From contig CAYGRE010000003.1 of NCBI GenBank assembly GCA_964352215.1, forward strand, positions 108,963 to 172,962: a DNA stretch of 64,000 nucleotides. The letters are read 5' to 3'. This DNA is from CAWUKT01 sp964352215 (GTDB lineage: Bacteria > Bacteroidota > Bacteroidia > J057 > JADKCL01). The notes under the pieces are model-generated. The model had not been told where the DNA came from and did no database searches. It saw nothing but the letters and a program-made list of their open reading frames with translations. The translations under genes were made by a program, and so were the position numbers. The number at the start of each line of letters is the position of its first letter. Position 1 is the stretch's first letter. Shown in pieces: positions 26,230-35,800 of this stretch.

Positions 26230-26318
26230 GAAAAATGGACGTAGAACTTAACTTAAATAAAACCTCGAGAGGTTATACTCTTCAATAGATATCGTTTAAT
26301 TGATCTCCTTCTTCAACC

Positions 26319-26666
26319 TTGATCATCAACTACCTACTCATCCTCTTTTTTTGCCTTCCCTTTGTCACTTCTGCTTAGGCCATTGACGCCCTGGTCATGC
26401 AGGATTTTGAGCTGTCACCAGCCACTCCGACATGGACCTACACCGGCACACCCAGCGATTTCCAAACCGGATTTACCACCGCCAGCCAAAATCCGGCCAA
26501 CAGCCCCCTTGGCATTGGGGGATCCCACGCCTGGCATGTCCGGACTGTATCTTCAGGCAATCCCCTGACCTTTTCCAACCGTCTCCAGGTTCGGGGGGGG
26601 GGCAACTGCCAACAATTGTACATGGGCTTACAGTGCGACTGGTTTTGCCGTTCATTTCTTCCGCTA
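26319..26666 (+). pseudogene. Decayed secreted-protein gene with an amber codon and a G10 tract
   Basis: From a TTG at 26319 one frame reads IINYLLILFFCLPFVTSA, a good signal peptide. A TAG codon (26376-26378) sits where Gln is usual before the cleavage site. The same frame then continues AIDALVMQDFELSPATPTWT...SHAWHVRTVSSGNPLTFSN, as in large Bacteroidota secreted proteins. A run of ten G (26593-26602) follows, and after it the frame that reads GATANNCTWAYSATGFAV looks more natural than the current one; both soon stop. The likely history is an amber mutation, a homopolymer frameshift and 3' loss. A phase-variable or readthrough gene is the alternative. Confidence 0.6.
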
Positions 26667-26699
26667 GTTAGTAGGTACACGGTTTGTGTCCGTTCAGAA

Positions 26700-27246
26700 C
26701 TTACTCGGAGTCTGTAAAGAACATACTCGATCCGAGCAGAGAAGTGACCCCGATATTGTTGCGGACTCCCTCGGAATATGCCCTGAGTAGGTATAAAGGC
26801 TACTTTTCGCAAACGCTGAATTTGTCCGACGCATTCTCCGAGTAGGAATTCCAGAGAGTCGGGCGTTTTGACGAGCTCTGTGCAAGCAACTGGCCGGGAA
26901 TCTGGATATTTGCAGTGTTCACCTTTTGGATAACTAAGACAGAAACCTGGGCTGATCGGAAAAGGGTCACTTAAAGAGCCTGGTGGGTATTTTTACTCAC
27001 CTGTCCGAACATGAATCGTAAGAAAAGTACACGCTGCTGTTAGCGAATAACTATTCATCACTAAGAAAATGTCTACCAATTTTAAGTACTTTTCTTGAAA
27101 GCAGTATGTTTTTTACTTGGTAAGAGTAAGTTCGGAGCTTACCAGGAGTGAGCTCTGAGCTTTCTTGGAGTAAGTAGGTTACAGTCTTCGGTTACCGGAC
27201 TCACTAATTCAGGCATTGCTTACTCTTTAATCGGATTTTGTCGTGA
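26700..27246. other. Gene-free stretch with degenerate short repeats
   Basis: No gene or RNA is recognised. Repeated words occur: TACTCGGAG (26702-26710) and its inverse CTCCGAGTA (26836-26844), and about 22-bp units GAGTAAGTTCGGAGCTTACCAG (27124-27145) and GAGTGAGCTCTGAGCTTTCTTG (27146-27167). GTAAG...CTTAC within the first unit makes an inverted repeat. The stretch separates the decayed gene from the HNH gene. Confidence 0.5.
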
Positions 27247-27852
27247 TCAATCTCCAATAAAAATATTCTGATTGTGGTAATCGATATAATCTTGTTTGAT
27301 TCTCGGACCCACCAATTCCCTGCTTAAGCAAAGAGCACCGCTATCACACTGAACATGACAATTTGGGCAAAGGATAATGATATTGTCGTTGCTATCCGGC
27401 CCCAAATGGATACCACCAAGAGGCTTTACATGGTGACCTTCTGAATAATATTTTCCTCCACCTATTTCAAGTCTAAGGTTGCAAAGCTGGCAGGTATTGT
27501 TGTGGTCTTCTTTTAACGCTTGTACAGTTTTGGTGTTTCTTGGGATTCGATAGATAATTGATTCTACTCTCTTTTCTGCGGGACGGCTTTCTTGAGAATC
27601 GGAAGTCGTCCTGCTATGGGGTATTTGATAATCCCTTAAGCCCCAGTTTCCAGTGCCAGCTTCAGAAAGGTAAAACAGGTCCTCGCCCCGAGATTTAGTT
27701 AATGTATCTGACGAATGCTCCTGAAGGGTGCGACGAATTGTAGATTTGACGACCCCACCAGTAATCTCCTCATAAACTTCATAGATATCCGACAGATGGG
27801 CGTATCCTCCCAATTTATTCAAAGCCAGAACTATGTTGTCTACAACCGCCAT
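27247..27852 (-). CDS. HNH endonuclease with N-terminal winged-helix region
   Basis: 201 aa from the ATG at 27852. Residues about 1-75 (IVLALNKLGGYAHLSDIYEVYEEI...STIRRTLQEHSSDT...EDLFYLSEAGTGNWGL) look like the winged-helix domain found in restriction-type proteins. Residues about 118-170 form the HNH nuclease: CxxC (Cys121, Cys124), GHHVKPLGG (His140-His141), DNIIILCPNCH (Asn156, Cys162, Cys165). No methylase gene is next to it, so it may be a lone McrA-type modification-dependent nuclease or a defence gene. A ten-G tract sits directly before the ATG (see repeat). An upstream ATG at 27876 would put the tract inside the coding sequence. Confidence 0.82.
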   Translation of the reverse strand: MAVVDNIVLALNKLGGYAHLSDIYEVYEEITGGVVKSTIRRTLQEHSSDTLTKSRGEDLFYLSEAGTGNWGLRDYQIPHSRTTSDSQESRPAEKRVESIIYRIPRNTKTVQALKEDHNNTCQLCNLRLEIGGGKYYSEGHHVKPLGGIHLGPDSNDNIIILCPNCHVQCDSGALCLSRELVGPRIKQDYIDYHNQNIFIGD

Positions 27853-27853
27853 T

Positions 27854-27863
27854 CCCCCCCCCC
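27854..27863 (-). repeat. Ten-G homopolymer at the HNH gene start
   Basis: On the minus strand ten G residues lie one base before the ATG (GGGGGGGGGGAATGG), and the first G belongs to the TAG stop of the TPR gene. If translation starts at 27852, the tract sits where a ribosome binding site would be. If it starts at 27876, the tract codes for RGGG and any length change shifts the HNH frame. Confidence 0.9.
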
Positions 27864-29668
27864 TAAATCTTCTCATTCCTCAACTCCCGAATCCGCTTCC
27901 GAACCGCTACGATGTACAAACTCCCGGTATAGTTCCGGAGAAAATCGATGTACAGTTTCATGGCTTGCTCTTTGTCATTCAGGGTGAAGTCATAGATCTG
28001 GGCCTTTTTGTAGAGGGCGTCGTCGCCGTGAATATCAGTCGGGAATTCTGTGATGATCCTTTCCAGGAACCCAAGGGTCTTCTGGATGTCGTTCTTTTGC
28101 TCAAAGATCGAGGCCTTCTCCCAGAGAATATCATCGGTCAGGGTGTGGTTGGGGAAAGCAAAAAGGATGGAATCCAACAGTACCAGAGCCGGATCAAAGT
28201 CGCGTTGGAAAACCAGGAGTTGTGCCTGGGCAAACCGCTCCAGGGCAGTAGTGGTGGTGTCCAAACCGATATTGTCCTGGATCACCAGGAAGAGTTGAAT
28301 GGCGTCGTTGGAGATGTCATTGGAGGTATTGTCCTTGATGGTCTTGAGGCGGGCTTTGGAATATTCGAAATCCCCTTTGAAATAGGAGAGGCGGCCTTGC
28401 TTGAACTTGGCCATGGCTCCGATTTGTCCGTCTTTGAAAGCCTCGGCAACCATATTGTACCGGAGTTTACTCTTGTTGTACTCTTTTTGCATCAGCAAAA
28501 CGTCCCCATAAAGAAGGTTGGCTCTGGCAGATGACTGTGGGGGAATGCCCAGATTGAGCATCTGGTTGAGTTCTGCGGTCGCCCCCTCCAGATCAAAAAG
28601 GTAAAAGGCCTGCAAATTGGCCTTGCGGTACATCGCCTCAAAGTACTGGGGAAAGCGGCCCCGCTTGGTGAGGAGGTCCTCGTAGGAATTGACCGCGTCC
28701 CGGATCAGATTGGTGTCCAGGGGAAGGGTTTCAAAGGCAACCAGTTCAGTATTGACCGTCTTCTCCTGGTAAGCTTTGTCACCATAGGAAGTATTTTCGT
28801 AATTCTCAATGATATAATCCAGCGCCTTGTTGCTCAGCCGGTACTCCTTGTTGTTGCGGAGGGTCATGGCAAAATTGTAGACCAAAGCCCCCTGGTTGTT
28901 GTTGAGCCGGTCAATGGATTTAACCTGGATGAAAGCTTCGTAGAAATTCTCCGTCAGGACGTAGAATTCATAGATCAGGCCCCGCAGTTCCCGGTCCCGT
29001 GAGTTTTTCTGCACCTCTTCCAACAATACGGTCTCGATCTTTTCTTTAGAATCGTCATTGACCAGGTTGAGCACATTGATTTTAATGGTTTCGACCCTTT
29101 CGAGCCGCTTTTCGAGCATGACCAGGTATTCCTGAGTAGCCAGCGCGTATTCTCCTGCCTGACCGTAAAGATTGGCGATTTCTCCTGAGAAGGCATATTT
29201 ATCCCGCATAGTTTTCCGGGCCTGGACATAGGTTTCAAGTGCCAAATCCTGCCTGCCCCGCTGGTAATTGTACCCCCCTGCTTCCATGAATTCAGCTTCT
29301 GTACTCAGATCGTTGACAATCACTTTGTTTTCCAGGGCTTTTGCGCCGTCAGCATCACCGGAAAAGCGCATCAGGTCTGCCTTCATAAAGGGAAGCACAT
29401 GGTCGTCGGGGGTTTTTCGCATGGCTTTGGAAAGAAAATCAATCCCCTCTTCGTACTGTTCCAATTCACCATAACAAGAAGCAATACGCTGGTTAAAGAG
29501 CCGAATGGAGGGATCTTTTTTCTGCAGCTTACTGTACAGGTTAAGTGCATTTTGGAACTCCCCGTCTTTGTAATATTGCTCTGCCAGCTCCACTTCGCCC
29601 GTCTGTGCCAGTAGCCAAACCGGTAACAATGCCAGTAGCACCAACAGAATGCCTTTATTCAAATTCAT
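27863..29668 (-). CDS. TPR-repeat exported protein
   Basis: 601 aa. The ATG at 29668 gives MNLNKGILLVLLALLPVWLLAQ, a good signal peptide; the longer frame start (29767) would make it internal. About ten tetratricopeptide-like helix pairs run through the rest (e.g. LAEQYYKDGEFQNALNLYSKL, LVMLEKRLERVE, IYDFTLNDKEQAMKLYIDFL). It is a scaffold-type periplasmic protein. TPR genes are often near gcvH-sprA in Bacteroidota, so a T9SS or envelope role is plausible but not shown. Confidence 0.85.
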   Translation of the reverse strand: MNLNKGILLVLLALLPVWLLAQTGEVELAEQYYKDGEFQNALNLYSKLQKKDPSIRLFNQRIASCYGELEQYEEGIDFLSKAMRKTPDDHVLPFMKADLMRFSGDADGAKALENKVIVNDLSTEAEFMEAGGYNYQRGRQDLALETYVQARKTMRDKYAFSGEIANLYGQAGEYALATQEYLVMLEKRLERVETIKINVLNLVNDDSKEKIETVLLEEVQKNSRDRELRGLIYEFYVLTENFYEAFIQVKSIDRLNNNQGALVYNFAMTLRNNKEYRLSNKALDYIIENYENTSYGDKAYQEKTVNTELVAFETLPLDTNLIRDAVNSYEDLLTKRGRFPQYFEAMYRKANLQAFYLFDLEGATAELNQMLNLGIPPQSSARANLLYGDVLLMQKEYNKSKLRYNMVAEAFKDGQIGAMAKFKQGRLSYFKGDFEYSKARLKTIKDNTSNDISNDAIQLFLVIQDNIGLDTTTTALERFAQAQLLVFQRDFDPALVLLDSILFAFPNHTLTDDILWEKASIFEQKNDIQKTLGFLERIITEFPTDIHGDDALYKKAQIYDFTLNDKEQAMKLYIDFLRNYTGSLYIVAVRKRIRELRNEKI

Positions 29669-29764
29669 ATTTCGCGTTTCTTTAGAGGATAACGGCCCTG
29701 CCGTCCTCTTTATTTTGCTATCGCTAAACGAAGATCGCGGAATCAGCCAAGCCAATTCCGCGAT

Positions 29765-29772
29765 CAAATATA
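29765..29772 (-). promoter_or_regulatory. Candidate -7 box for the TPR gene
   Basis: Minus-strand TATATTTG lies 97 bp before the TPR ATG and 14 bp beyond the gcvH stop. The long leader is a weak point. Confidence 0.4.
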
Positions 29773-29785
29773 CACAAACCGAAGC

Positions 29786-30169
29786 TTACTGACCGATTTG
29801 TTCTCGGTATGCTGCTACGTCCAGCAGAGATTCTACTTGTGAAGGATCGGTCAATTCAATCTTGATCAACCAACCGGCTCCGTAAGGATCTGCGTTGACC
29901 AACTCCGGCTCGTCAGACAAGACTTCATTGAATTCCAGAACCGTTCCGTCAACCGGCATGAACAGGTCGGAGACCGTCTTGACCGCTTCGATAGAGCCAA
30001 ACGCCTCTTCTTTGGCGAGTGTTTCGTCTACGCTTTCCACATCCAGGTAAACGATGTCACCCAGCTCGGAAGTCGCATAAGCGGTGATACCGACGGTTGC
30101 AGTATTGTCGTCATGTATACGGAGCCATTCGTGGTCCGGGGTGTACTTCAAATCTTCAGGAAATTCCAT
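29786..30169 (-). CDS. gcvH: Glycine cleavage system H protein
   Basis: Lipoyl carrier of the glycine cleavage complex. 127 aa from MEFPEDLKYTPDHEW, the standard GcvH start; the frame stays open 81 nt further upstream but that part is not homologous. The lipoylated Lys is in SIEAVKTVSDL (near residue 63), followed by NADPYGAGWLIKIE. gcvH beside sprA is a conserved Bacteroidota linkage; here two unrelated genes come between. Confidence 0.95.
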   Translation of the reverse strand: MEFPEDLKYTPDHEWLRIHDDNTATVGITAYATSELGDIVYLDVESVDETLAKEEAFGSIEAVKTVSDLFMPVDGTVLEFNEVLSDEPELVNADPYGAGWLIKIELTDPSQVESLLDVAAYREQIGQ

Positions 30170-30232
30170 ATTGAAATGCAAAATTGAATGAGGTTCGAAT
30201 CTAGTGCTTTTGCAGGAAAAACGCCAACCCCA

Positions 30233-30281
30233 ATCACTCAATTGAAACACTCAACAAAATCACTCAATTGAAACACTCAAC
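30233..30281. repeat. Tandem duplication between gcvH and the M15 gene
   Basis: Two exact 23-bp copies of ATCACTCAATTGAAACACTC plus AAC (30233-30255 and 30259-30281), with partial copies around them. They fill the gap upstream of gcvH. Confidence 0.85.
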
Positions 30282-30287
30282 TGAAAC

Positions 30288-31367
30288 TTACCAATTCTCC
30301 AGACTCTTGGCTTTGTCCTCACCGAAATGCTTGACAAATTTCTTACGCCAATGCGCCTTGGACTTGGTTCCACTCCATTTCCAATTGCGATAACTGGATG
30401 CATCGATATGCTGCCTTCCGGTATTGTAAAAGCCTAATCCCATATTTTCCTTCTTACCGGCGGTGAGGTAGAAGAACTTTAGCAGAGCTTCATTTTCCGA
30501 TTTATCTCCTTGTGGATTCAGGTCAAGGCCGAGGAATTTCATGTGGGCACTTCCTTTGGCACCACCTGCGTGAGAGTTGACCCGGAAGGAACGGTAAGCA
30601 CTGGCGACCTTATAAGTCATTCCCGTAACTCCCTGGATCTTCTTGATCAACTCAAGCGATTTCTTCATTTCGGGCCAGAGGTCAGGCGGAGGTAGCTCTT
30701 TGTATCCGGGATTGTGGGTTGTAAAATCTGAACTCAGCACTTTCAGGTCATCCGCAGCGATTCCGGATGGGAGAGCGGAAGAGAAATAGGCATCGAAGAG
30801 GGCATTGTTGTCCTTGTCAGATTCAAGCCAACCCCCTTCACCGGCCTGGTGTCCGGTTGGGCTGGTCAGTTTATTGATGTTCTTTTTCCTGATGCCGATT
30901 GATTTTTCCCGCCACTTCTTCTTGCCATCCCCATCCGTGTAGCGCTCATTGTTTTGGGAATACATCTTGTCATAATCCTTCCGGGTTACCTCTTCAGGAT
31001 TTTGTTTTTCACCCTTGCGTTCTCTGAGGGTGTCTCTATAGCGGGTAATAAGGGTAATGTAGTAGTGGACCTGGGCATGAGTCGAATTGTCCTGTATCCA
31101 TTGTTGGAGCAGGTCGATTTCTTCTTGCAATTGCTCGTCGGTCCATGGGTCTATATGAGGACAAGCCTTGATAGACTTAGGCTCTTTCTCCAGCTGAAGA
31201 GGATTTGCCTCGAGTTGTAAGGTGGGGGGCGCCTTGGCCTGGATGGGGCCATTGGTTACCGGGGCCGGGGTTTTGGGTGCGTCTTGTGGGATGCGCATGG
31301 CAATTGTTACGTTAAGATTGGACGAATGTTCCGTCAAGAACGTGTCAATAACGGAGTCGGACGACAA
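30288..31367 (-). CDS. M15-type peptidase protein, putative contractile-injection effector
   Basis: 359 aa with no signal peptide. The C-terminal about 120 residues match Peptidase_M15_3: SAYRSFRVNSHAGGAKGSAH, with zinc-type residues His275, Asp282 (GLDLNP) and His320 in RQHIDASSYRNW, as in D-Ala-D-Ala carboxypeptidases. The N-terminus is a Gln/Leu-rich leader (PIQAKAPPTLQLEANPLQLEKEP, residues about 41-62) followed by DEQLQEEIDLLQQWI. These resemble the leader and helix found in DUF4157-type effectors of extracellular contractile injection systems. The structural genes are not in the window, so that role is inference. The promoter just upstream (31388-31419) supports the start at 31367; ATG 31298 is an alternative. 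Confidence 0.7.
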   Translation of the reverse strand: MSSDSVIDTFLTEHSSNLNVTIAMRIPQDAPKTPAPVTNGPIQAKAPPTLQLEANPLQLEKEPKSIKACPHIDPWTDEQLQEEIDLLQQWIQDNSTHAQVHYYITLITRYRDTLRERKGEKQNPEEVTRKDYDKMYSQNNERYTDGDGKKKWREKSIGIRKKNINKLTSPTGHQAGEGGWLESDKDNNALFDAYFSSALPSGIAADDLKVLSSDFTTHNPGYKELPPPDLWPEMKKSLELIKKIQGVTGMTYKVASAYRSFRVNSHAGGAKGSAHMKFLGLDLNPQGDKSENEALLKFFYLTAGKKENMGLGFYNTGRQHIDASSYRNWKWSGTKSKAHWRKKFVKHFGEDKAKSLENW

Positions 31368-31387
31368 GGGGAAAGTTGATTTACAAA

Positions 31388-31419
31388 CAAATATAACAAT
31401 TGTGGAGAGTGATTACAAA
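31388..31419 (-). promoter_or_regulatory. Promoter for the M15 gene
   Basis: Minus strand: TTTG (31416-31419), a 20-bp spacer, and TATATTTG (31388-31395), 21 bp before the ATG at 31367. It is among the best matches in the window to the Bacteroidota TTTG / TAnnTTTG consensus. Confidence 0.7.
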
Positions 31420-31480
31420 ATGGGTTACTTCTTCCTATCGAACTGCCATAAAGAGACAAATGAAACAACTAGTAATTTCC

Positions 31481-32566
31481 ATGAAAAAAATTCAAATCTT
31501 AATCCTTCTTTGCTCTGCTCTGCTTGTTTTTCAACCATCCATCGCCCAGAACGCAATTGATCTGGATGGAACGAACGATTATATCGACTTGGGAGACAAT
31601 TATGGGTTCGATTCCAATGATCCCTGGACGGTCGAAGCCAGGGTTAGAATTGCTCCAAGTTCATCCAACAGTCAATTGATATCGAAACTGGATGGTGGGC
31701 CAGTGGGGTGGGGGATTCAGATCATGCGGAGCAACTTTGGTCTTCCCGGTACGGTATTGGTATACCTGGCCAATCCCTGGCCCAGTACCATGGCTGCGCG
31801 GTACGGAGATACGAACATTCGGGACAACGCCTGGCACCACCTGGCTGTCACCTATGATGGCAGTGGCAGTGCGGCTGGAATCCGTATTTTCCTCGATGGC
31901 GTAGAAGAGGTTTACCATCCTTCTATTGACAATCTGGCTGGTTCGATCACCACCAGTGCCAATTGCTTGATTGGCGCCTGGGACAATGGAGGTGCTACCG
32001 ACGACTTCCTGGAAGCTGGAATCGACGATTTCCGTATCTGGAACGTGGTTCGTACCCCGGGGCAAATAGGTTCTATTTCGAACCAGAGCTACGAGTATTG
32101 TTCCGGGACTTCCGGGTTGATAGGGCTCTACAAATTCAACCAGGGTGTTGCCAATGGCGACAATACCGGAATCCGGGCAAGTGCCAGAGATGAATCCTGG
32201 ACCCCGGTCCATGGTAATTTGATCAACATGTCCCTCACAGGCAATTCCTCCAATTTTATCGGGCCTCAGCCTGCCATCCCTTGTGCCTTCACAATTGCCA
32301 AGCGGGCCGATGTGTTACGCCCTGAAGAGATCAAGGTCTTCCCAAACCCAACCCGCGGAGAATTCTCTGTCGAACTTCCCGAATTGGAATCGGGAGCAGT
32401 AGCGATCAGGGTTTACGACGCCATGGGCAAACTGGTCCTGAAGAAAAACGATATCCAGACACGCTTTCAGACCATCGATATGTCTGCCGCTCCTGCAGGG
32501 GTGTATTACCTCCACATCGAGCAGCCGACTGGGAAGTCGGTCCAAAAAATTAACCTGGTTAAGTAA
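31481..32566 (+). CDS. LamG/concanavalin-like secreted protein with T9SS tail
   Basis: 361 aa from the ATG at 31481, which gives MKKIQILILLCSALLVFQPS and a signal peptide ending IAQ; an in-frame ATG at 31460 is a second option. Residues about 25-225 form a LamG/pentraxin-like domain (AIDLDGTNDYIDLGDNYGF, WHHLAVTYDGS, DDFRIWNVVRTPGQI), a carbohydrate-binding type. The C-terminal PNPTRGEFSVELPE... and NLVK form the T9SS type A tail. It probably acts as a surface lectin; it lies divergent from the M15 gene. A terminator follows. Confidence 0.85.
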   Translation: MKKIQILILLCSALLVFQPSIAQNAIDLDGTNDYIDLGDNYGFDSNDPWTVEARVRIAPSSSNSQLISKLDGGPVGWGIQIMRSNFGLPGTVLVYLANPWPSTMAARYGDTNIRDNAWHHLAVTYDGSGSAAGIRIFLDGVEEVYHPSIDNLAGSITTSANCLIGAWDNGGATDDFLEAGIDDFRIWNVVRTPGQIGSISNQSYEYCSGTSGLIGLYKFNQGVANGDNTGIRASARDESWTPVHGNLINMSLTGNSSNFIGPQPAIPCAFTIAKRADVLRPEEIKVFPNPTRGEFSVELPELESGAVAIRVYDAMGKLVLKKNDIQTRFQTIDMSAAPAGVYYLHIEQPTGKSVQKINLVK

Positions 32567-32600
32567 ACGTTCTCGCCCTAACATCCATCTAAACGTTACG

Positions 32601-32634
32601 GAGGCTGTCCCCAAAGGGCAGCCTCTTTCTCTTG
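32601..32634 (+). terminator. Intrinsic terminator after the LamG gene
   Basis: GAGGCTG (32601-32607) pairs with CAGCCTC (32619-32625), with an inner CCC/GGG pair, followed by a T-rich run (TTTCTCTTGTT). Confidence 0.7.
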
Positions 32635-32749
32635 TTCCATTTTGGGGTTGAGAATTACCATTCCATTTTACTTCAGATTGATAGATTCGAAGTATAATGG
32701 GAAAGGTTTTCAAAAACTGTCAATAAACCAATATCCATAACAGAAAGAA

Positions 32750-32773
32750 GCCGCCCCATGGTTATGGGACGGC
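32750..32773 (-). terminator. Intrinsic terminator after sprA
   Basis: GCCGCCCCA / TGGGACGGC stem with one mismatch, followed on the minus strand by TTCTTTCTGTT. It lies 28 bp past the sprA stop. Confidence 0.65.
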
Positions 32774-32800
32774 CTCTGCTCTTCTTATATAGTTATCGTC

Positions 32801-35800
32801 TTAATTCGCGAGTGTGAATCGAACCTGGAATCCGACTGCGGTATACGAACTCGGGAAAGAGGTCGAAATCGCAGGCCTGTTGCGGTTGTGTTCGATGTAG
32901 AACCGGAGGTTGACCTTGGTATTGAGCACATAGTCAACACTGGGCTTCACAATCAACTGGAAGTTACCACCTGTGATCTCCGAGTTGGCTGCATTGTCCA
33001 GACGTCGGTTCCTGGTCTTGGTATCACGCAGGGTGATATCCAGACGGGAGTTGAGCTGGTTTTGCATATTGATGGTCTTGCCAAACAGCTGGAAAGTCTT
33101 TTCGAAACGATCCTTCCGGTAAGCCAGGCCAATCGTGAAGTCTTTGCTTCGCTGCTCGGTCAACTGAATATTGGTCATACTCAGGTTCACATTTCGGGTC
33201 ATTTTCAAGTCGACATTGGCAGACAGGCCGTTGACAAACTTCATATTGACACCCGCCAGCGGGGCAAAGCTTTCTGAGAAAGAGACCGAAGGAACCACAT
33301 ATTGACTCTCAACATTGTAGAAAGTATCTCCGGGGGCGATGATGTCTGCCGGGAAATATTCCGAGGAGAAACCTTCCTCACTACCGGTATAGCGCACATT
33401 CTGGGTAAAGCCTCCGACATTGTAGTTACCCCGGTAGCCGTGGCGGATGGTGACCGACCGGAACGTTTTCTTGAGGGCCTCAATCTGGCCCAAACCATTG
33501 TAATTGATATTCCAGTTGGGTAGTGGAATGGCCGGGAAGGCAGATAAATCCCCTCCTTCTTTGAACTTTCCAGCTCCATAGGCCAAACGGAATGCCGGGA
33601 GCAGCACCTCTTGAGAAGTGGGTGAATATCCCTGGGCATAGCCATCTCTCACAGCCTGGTTGGGGTCTATCCCCGCACTGTCCAGGAATTCATTATAGAA
33701 GGGGTTTCTGCCCGCCAGCTCATTGGAGATGTCATCACGCAGGTCTTCCATGGCGACGAAGCTGGCCGAAGCAGGAATGTTCTTCTCGAAAGCTGTACCA
33801 ATGAAAATATAGCTGGTGGAATACTGCCCATTGAAGAGGCGGTTGTTGTGTGCCCAGCCATCGGTCAGGGTATCATAACTAAAAATCTCTGAATAATTCT
33901 GAGAAGAGGTCCGTGAGGCATTCAGGTCGATCTTGAAATCCTTGAACAAGGTCACCGCCACCCTTGGCGACAAGTTTTCCGTCCAGGTCGCATTGAAGGG
34001 CGTCACCAGATTGGAACTTGATGAGATCCACCCATTTTCTCCCCATTGATCCAGGAAGTTGGTCGGGTTGTCGAGCTCGGTGATCGCGTTTTCCTGCCAG
34101 CCAAATGCATAGGGGATTCCCGGTGCCGTCAGCGGACTTTGGTTCAGATTATTCGTTTGCGCGTCGATGTACCGGTGGTTGAAGTCCAGACCGAAATTAT
34201 CGGTTTGGGGCAAATAGCCAGCAATCCCGGTGCTCATGCTGCGGTTGTAATCCAGGTTGACACTCTTGATGGACATCAGCAAGCGCCCAATTTGCTTTCC
34301 GATCTTCTTAAAGATGGATGGACCCTTCTCTACCGAATCCTGCTCTGCGACCTCTTCCTCAGGTGGATTGGGTTCGCTGGTCGGGCGACGCGGTTTCGGA
34401 GCGGTCTGGTTGCTCTTGGGTTCGTCTTCCAAAATCTTTCTCAGGAATCCGATTTTATTGTAGAGACCTTCGAAATTCAGCCGGACATTTCCCTGCACGC
34501 TCTGAGAATTGTTGACCTGGTTGCCCAGTTCAAGGTTGTTGTCCGGTGCCGCAGTCCAGTTATAACCACCCTGGTAGGAACCAGAACCCGAAATCCAGTT
34601 GGTCAGGTTGAACTGGTCAAAGGGAAGGGTATAATTGATGCCCAGGTTTTGACTGAAGCGCAGGTTCCGACCAAAGTTGACTGTCTTGTCCTTGCCCAAT
34701 TGATACAGGCCGGTGGTGTCGTTGGTTTCAGCGCCAATGCTGAGCAGGTTGCCCCACAAAGAATCCTGATTGGCTTCCGTCAATTCTCCAAACGGCTCAT
34801 CTACCCGACCGGTATTGTTCGCGGTATAGTTCAGGCTCAGGCTCTTGGTCAGGTCCCAGCGGAGGTTGTAATTCCGACTGAGGGTGAAGTTTTTCTGGTA
34901 AGTCGGCCGGATCGGAATACCATTGGCAGTGGGCCGGATGATGTTCTCCTCGTAGCGCCGATCCCCTGCAACCGTCATGGTAAAGGTTTTGGGCAGCAGG
35001 TAGAAATTAAAGGCTGTGATCAGGTTCTTTTTCTTCGCCTTCTTAAAGGGTTCAATGAGCTTCGGATTGAAGTTGTAACTGTATGCCAGCGAGCCCCGGT
35101 GGTTCCTTTGCAGATTCTTCAACAGCCGGTGATTGGTATGCAATACCTCGTTGTAAGAAGCTGAAAGGGTAAAGTTCTCGATGGCCCAGGGGAAGGTTCG
35201 GTCCTTTTCGTTCGGTTTGGCCCCTTTCTTGGGCACCTTGACCTTCCGAATATTGTTCAGAGAGATACTTTTATTGACCCTTCGGTCGATTAGAGCTGCC
35301 AATAGGGTATCCTGTACCCCGGCTTCAGAGTTCTCGATGAAGTTGGTCATCAGGACGTCCGCTTCGAGGGGATTGAACTGTGGGGTAATGGTTCGTTCAC
35401 CATAGGTCACATAAAGGGGGAGTTGGATGCCCCATTCCTTCGGGAAGAATTTCCCCAGGTTGAAATTACCCGTCACATCCCAAATCGCAGTTGTCTCCCG
35501 CGATCGGTTGTTGATCCGTTGTTCAATGGAACCGAATCCCGGAGTCATATAACTACCGGATGCACTGATGGTGGCAAAGTCTGCCAGCTTGATGCTGGCC
35601 CGGGCATTGGCGGCCCAGCCGGAACTTTCATTGAAGTCGACGAGCCGCAGCTCATTCATCCAGACCTCCGCGCAGATATCTCCTTCGGCGTCATTTTCGT
35701 TGCGAATACCTACCATGATGGTCTTGACTTCACTGAGTTTAGGCGTACCCACGATATAGACCCGGTGGGAATCCGGTATGATCGAGTCCTGCCCCCCTTC

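Noticed and set aside
26397..26717. A short intact gene starting at ATG 26397
   Set aside because: The frame upstream contains a signal peptide broken only by a TAG and the C-terminal part after the G10 run is not protein-like, so a decayed gene is the better reading.
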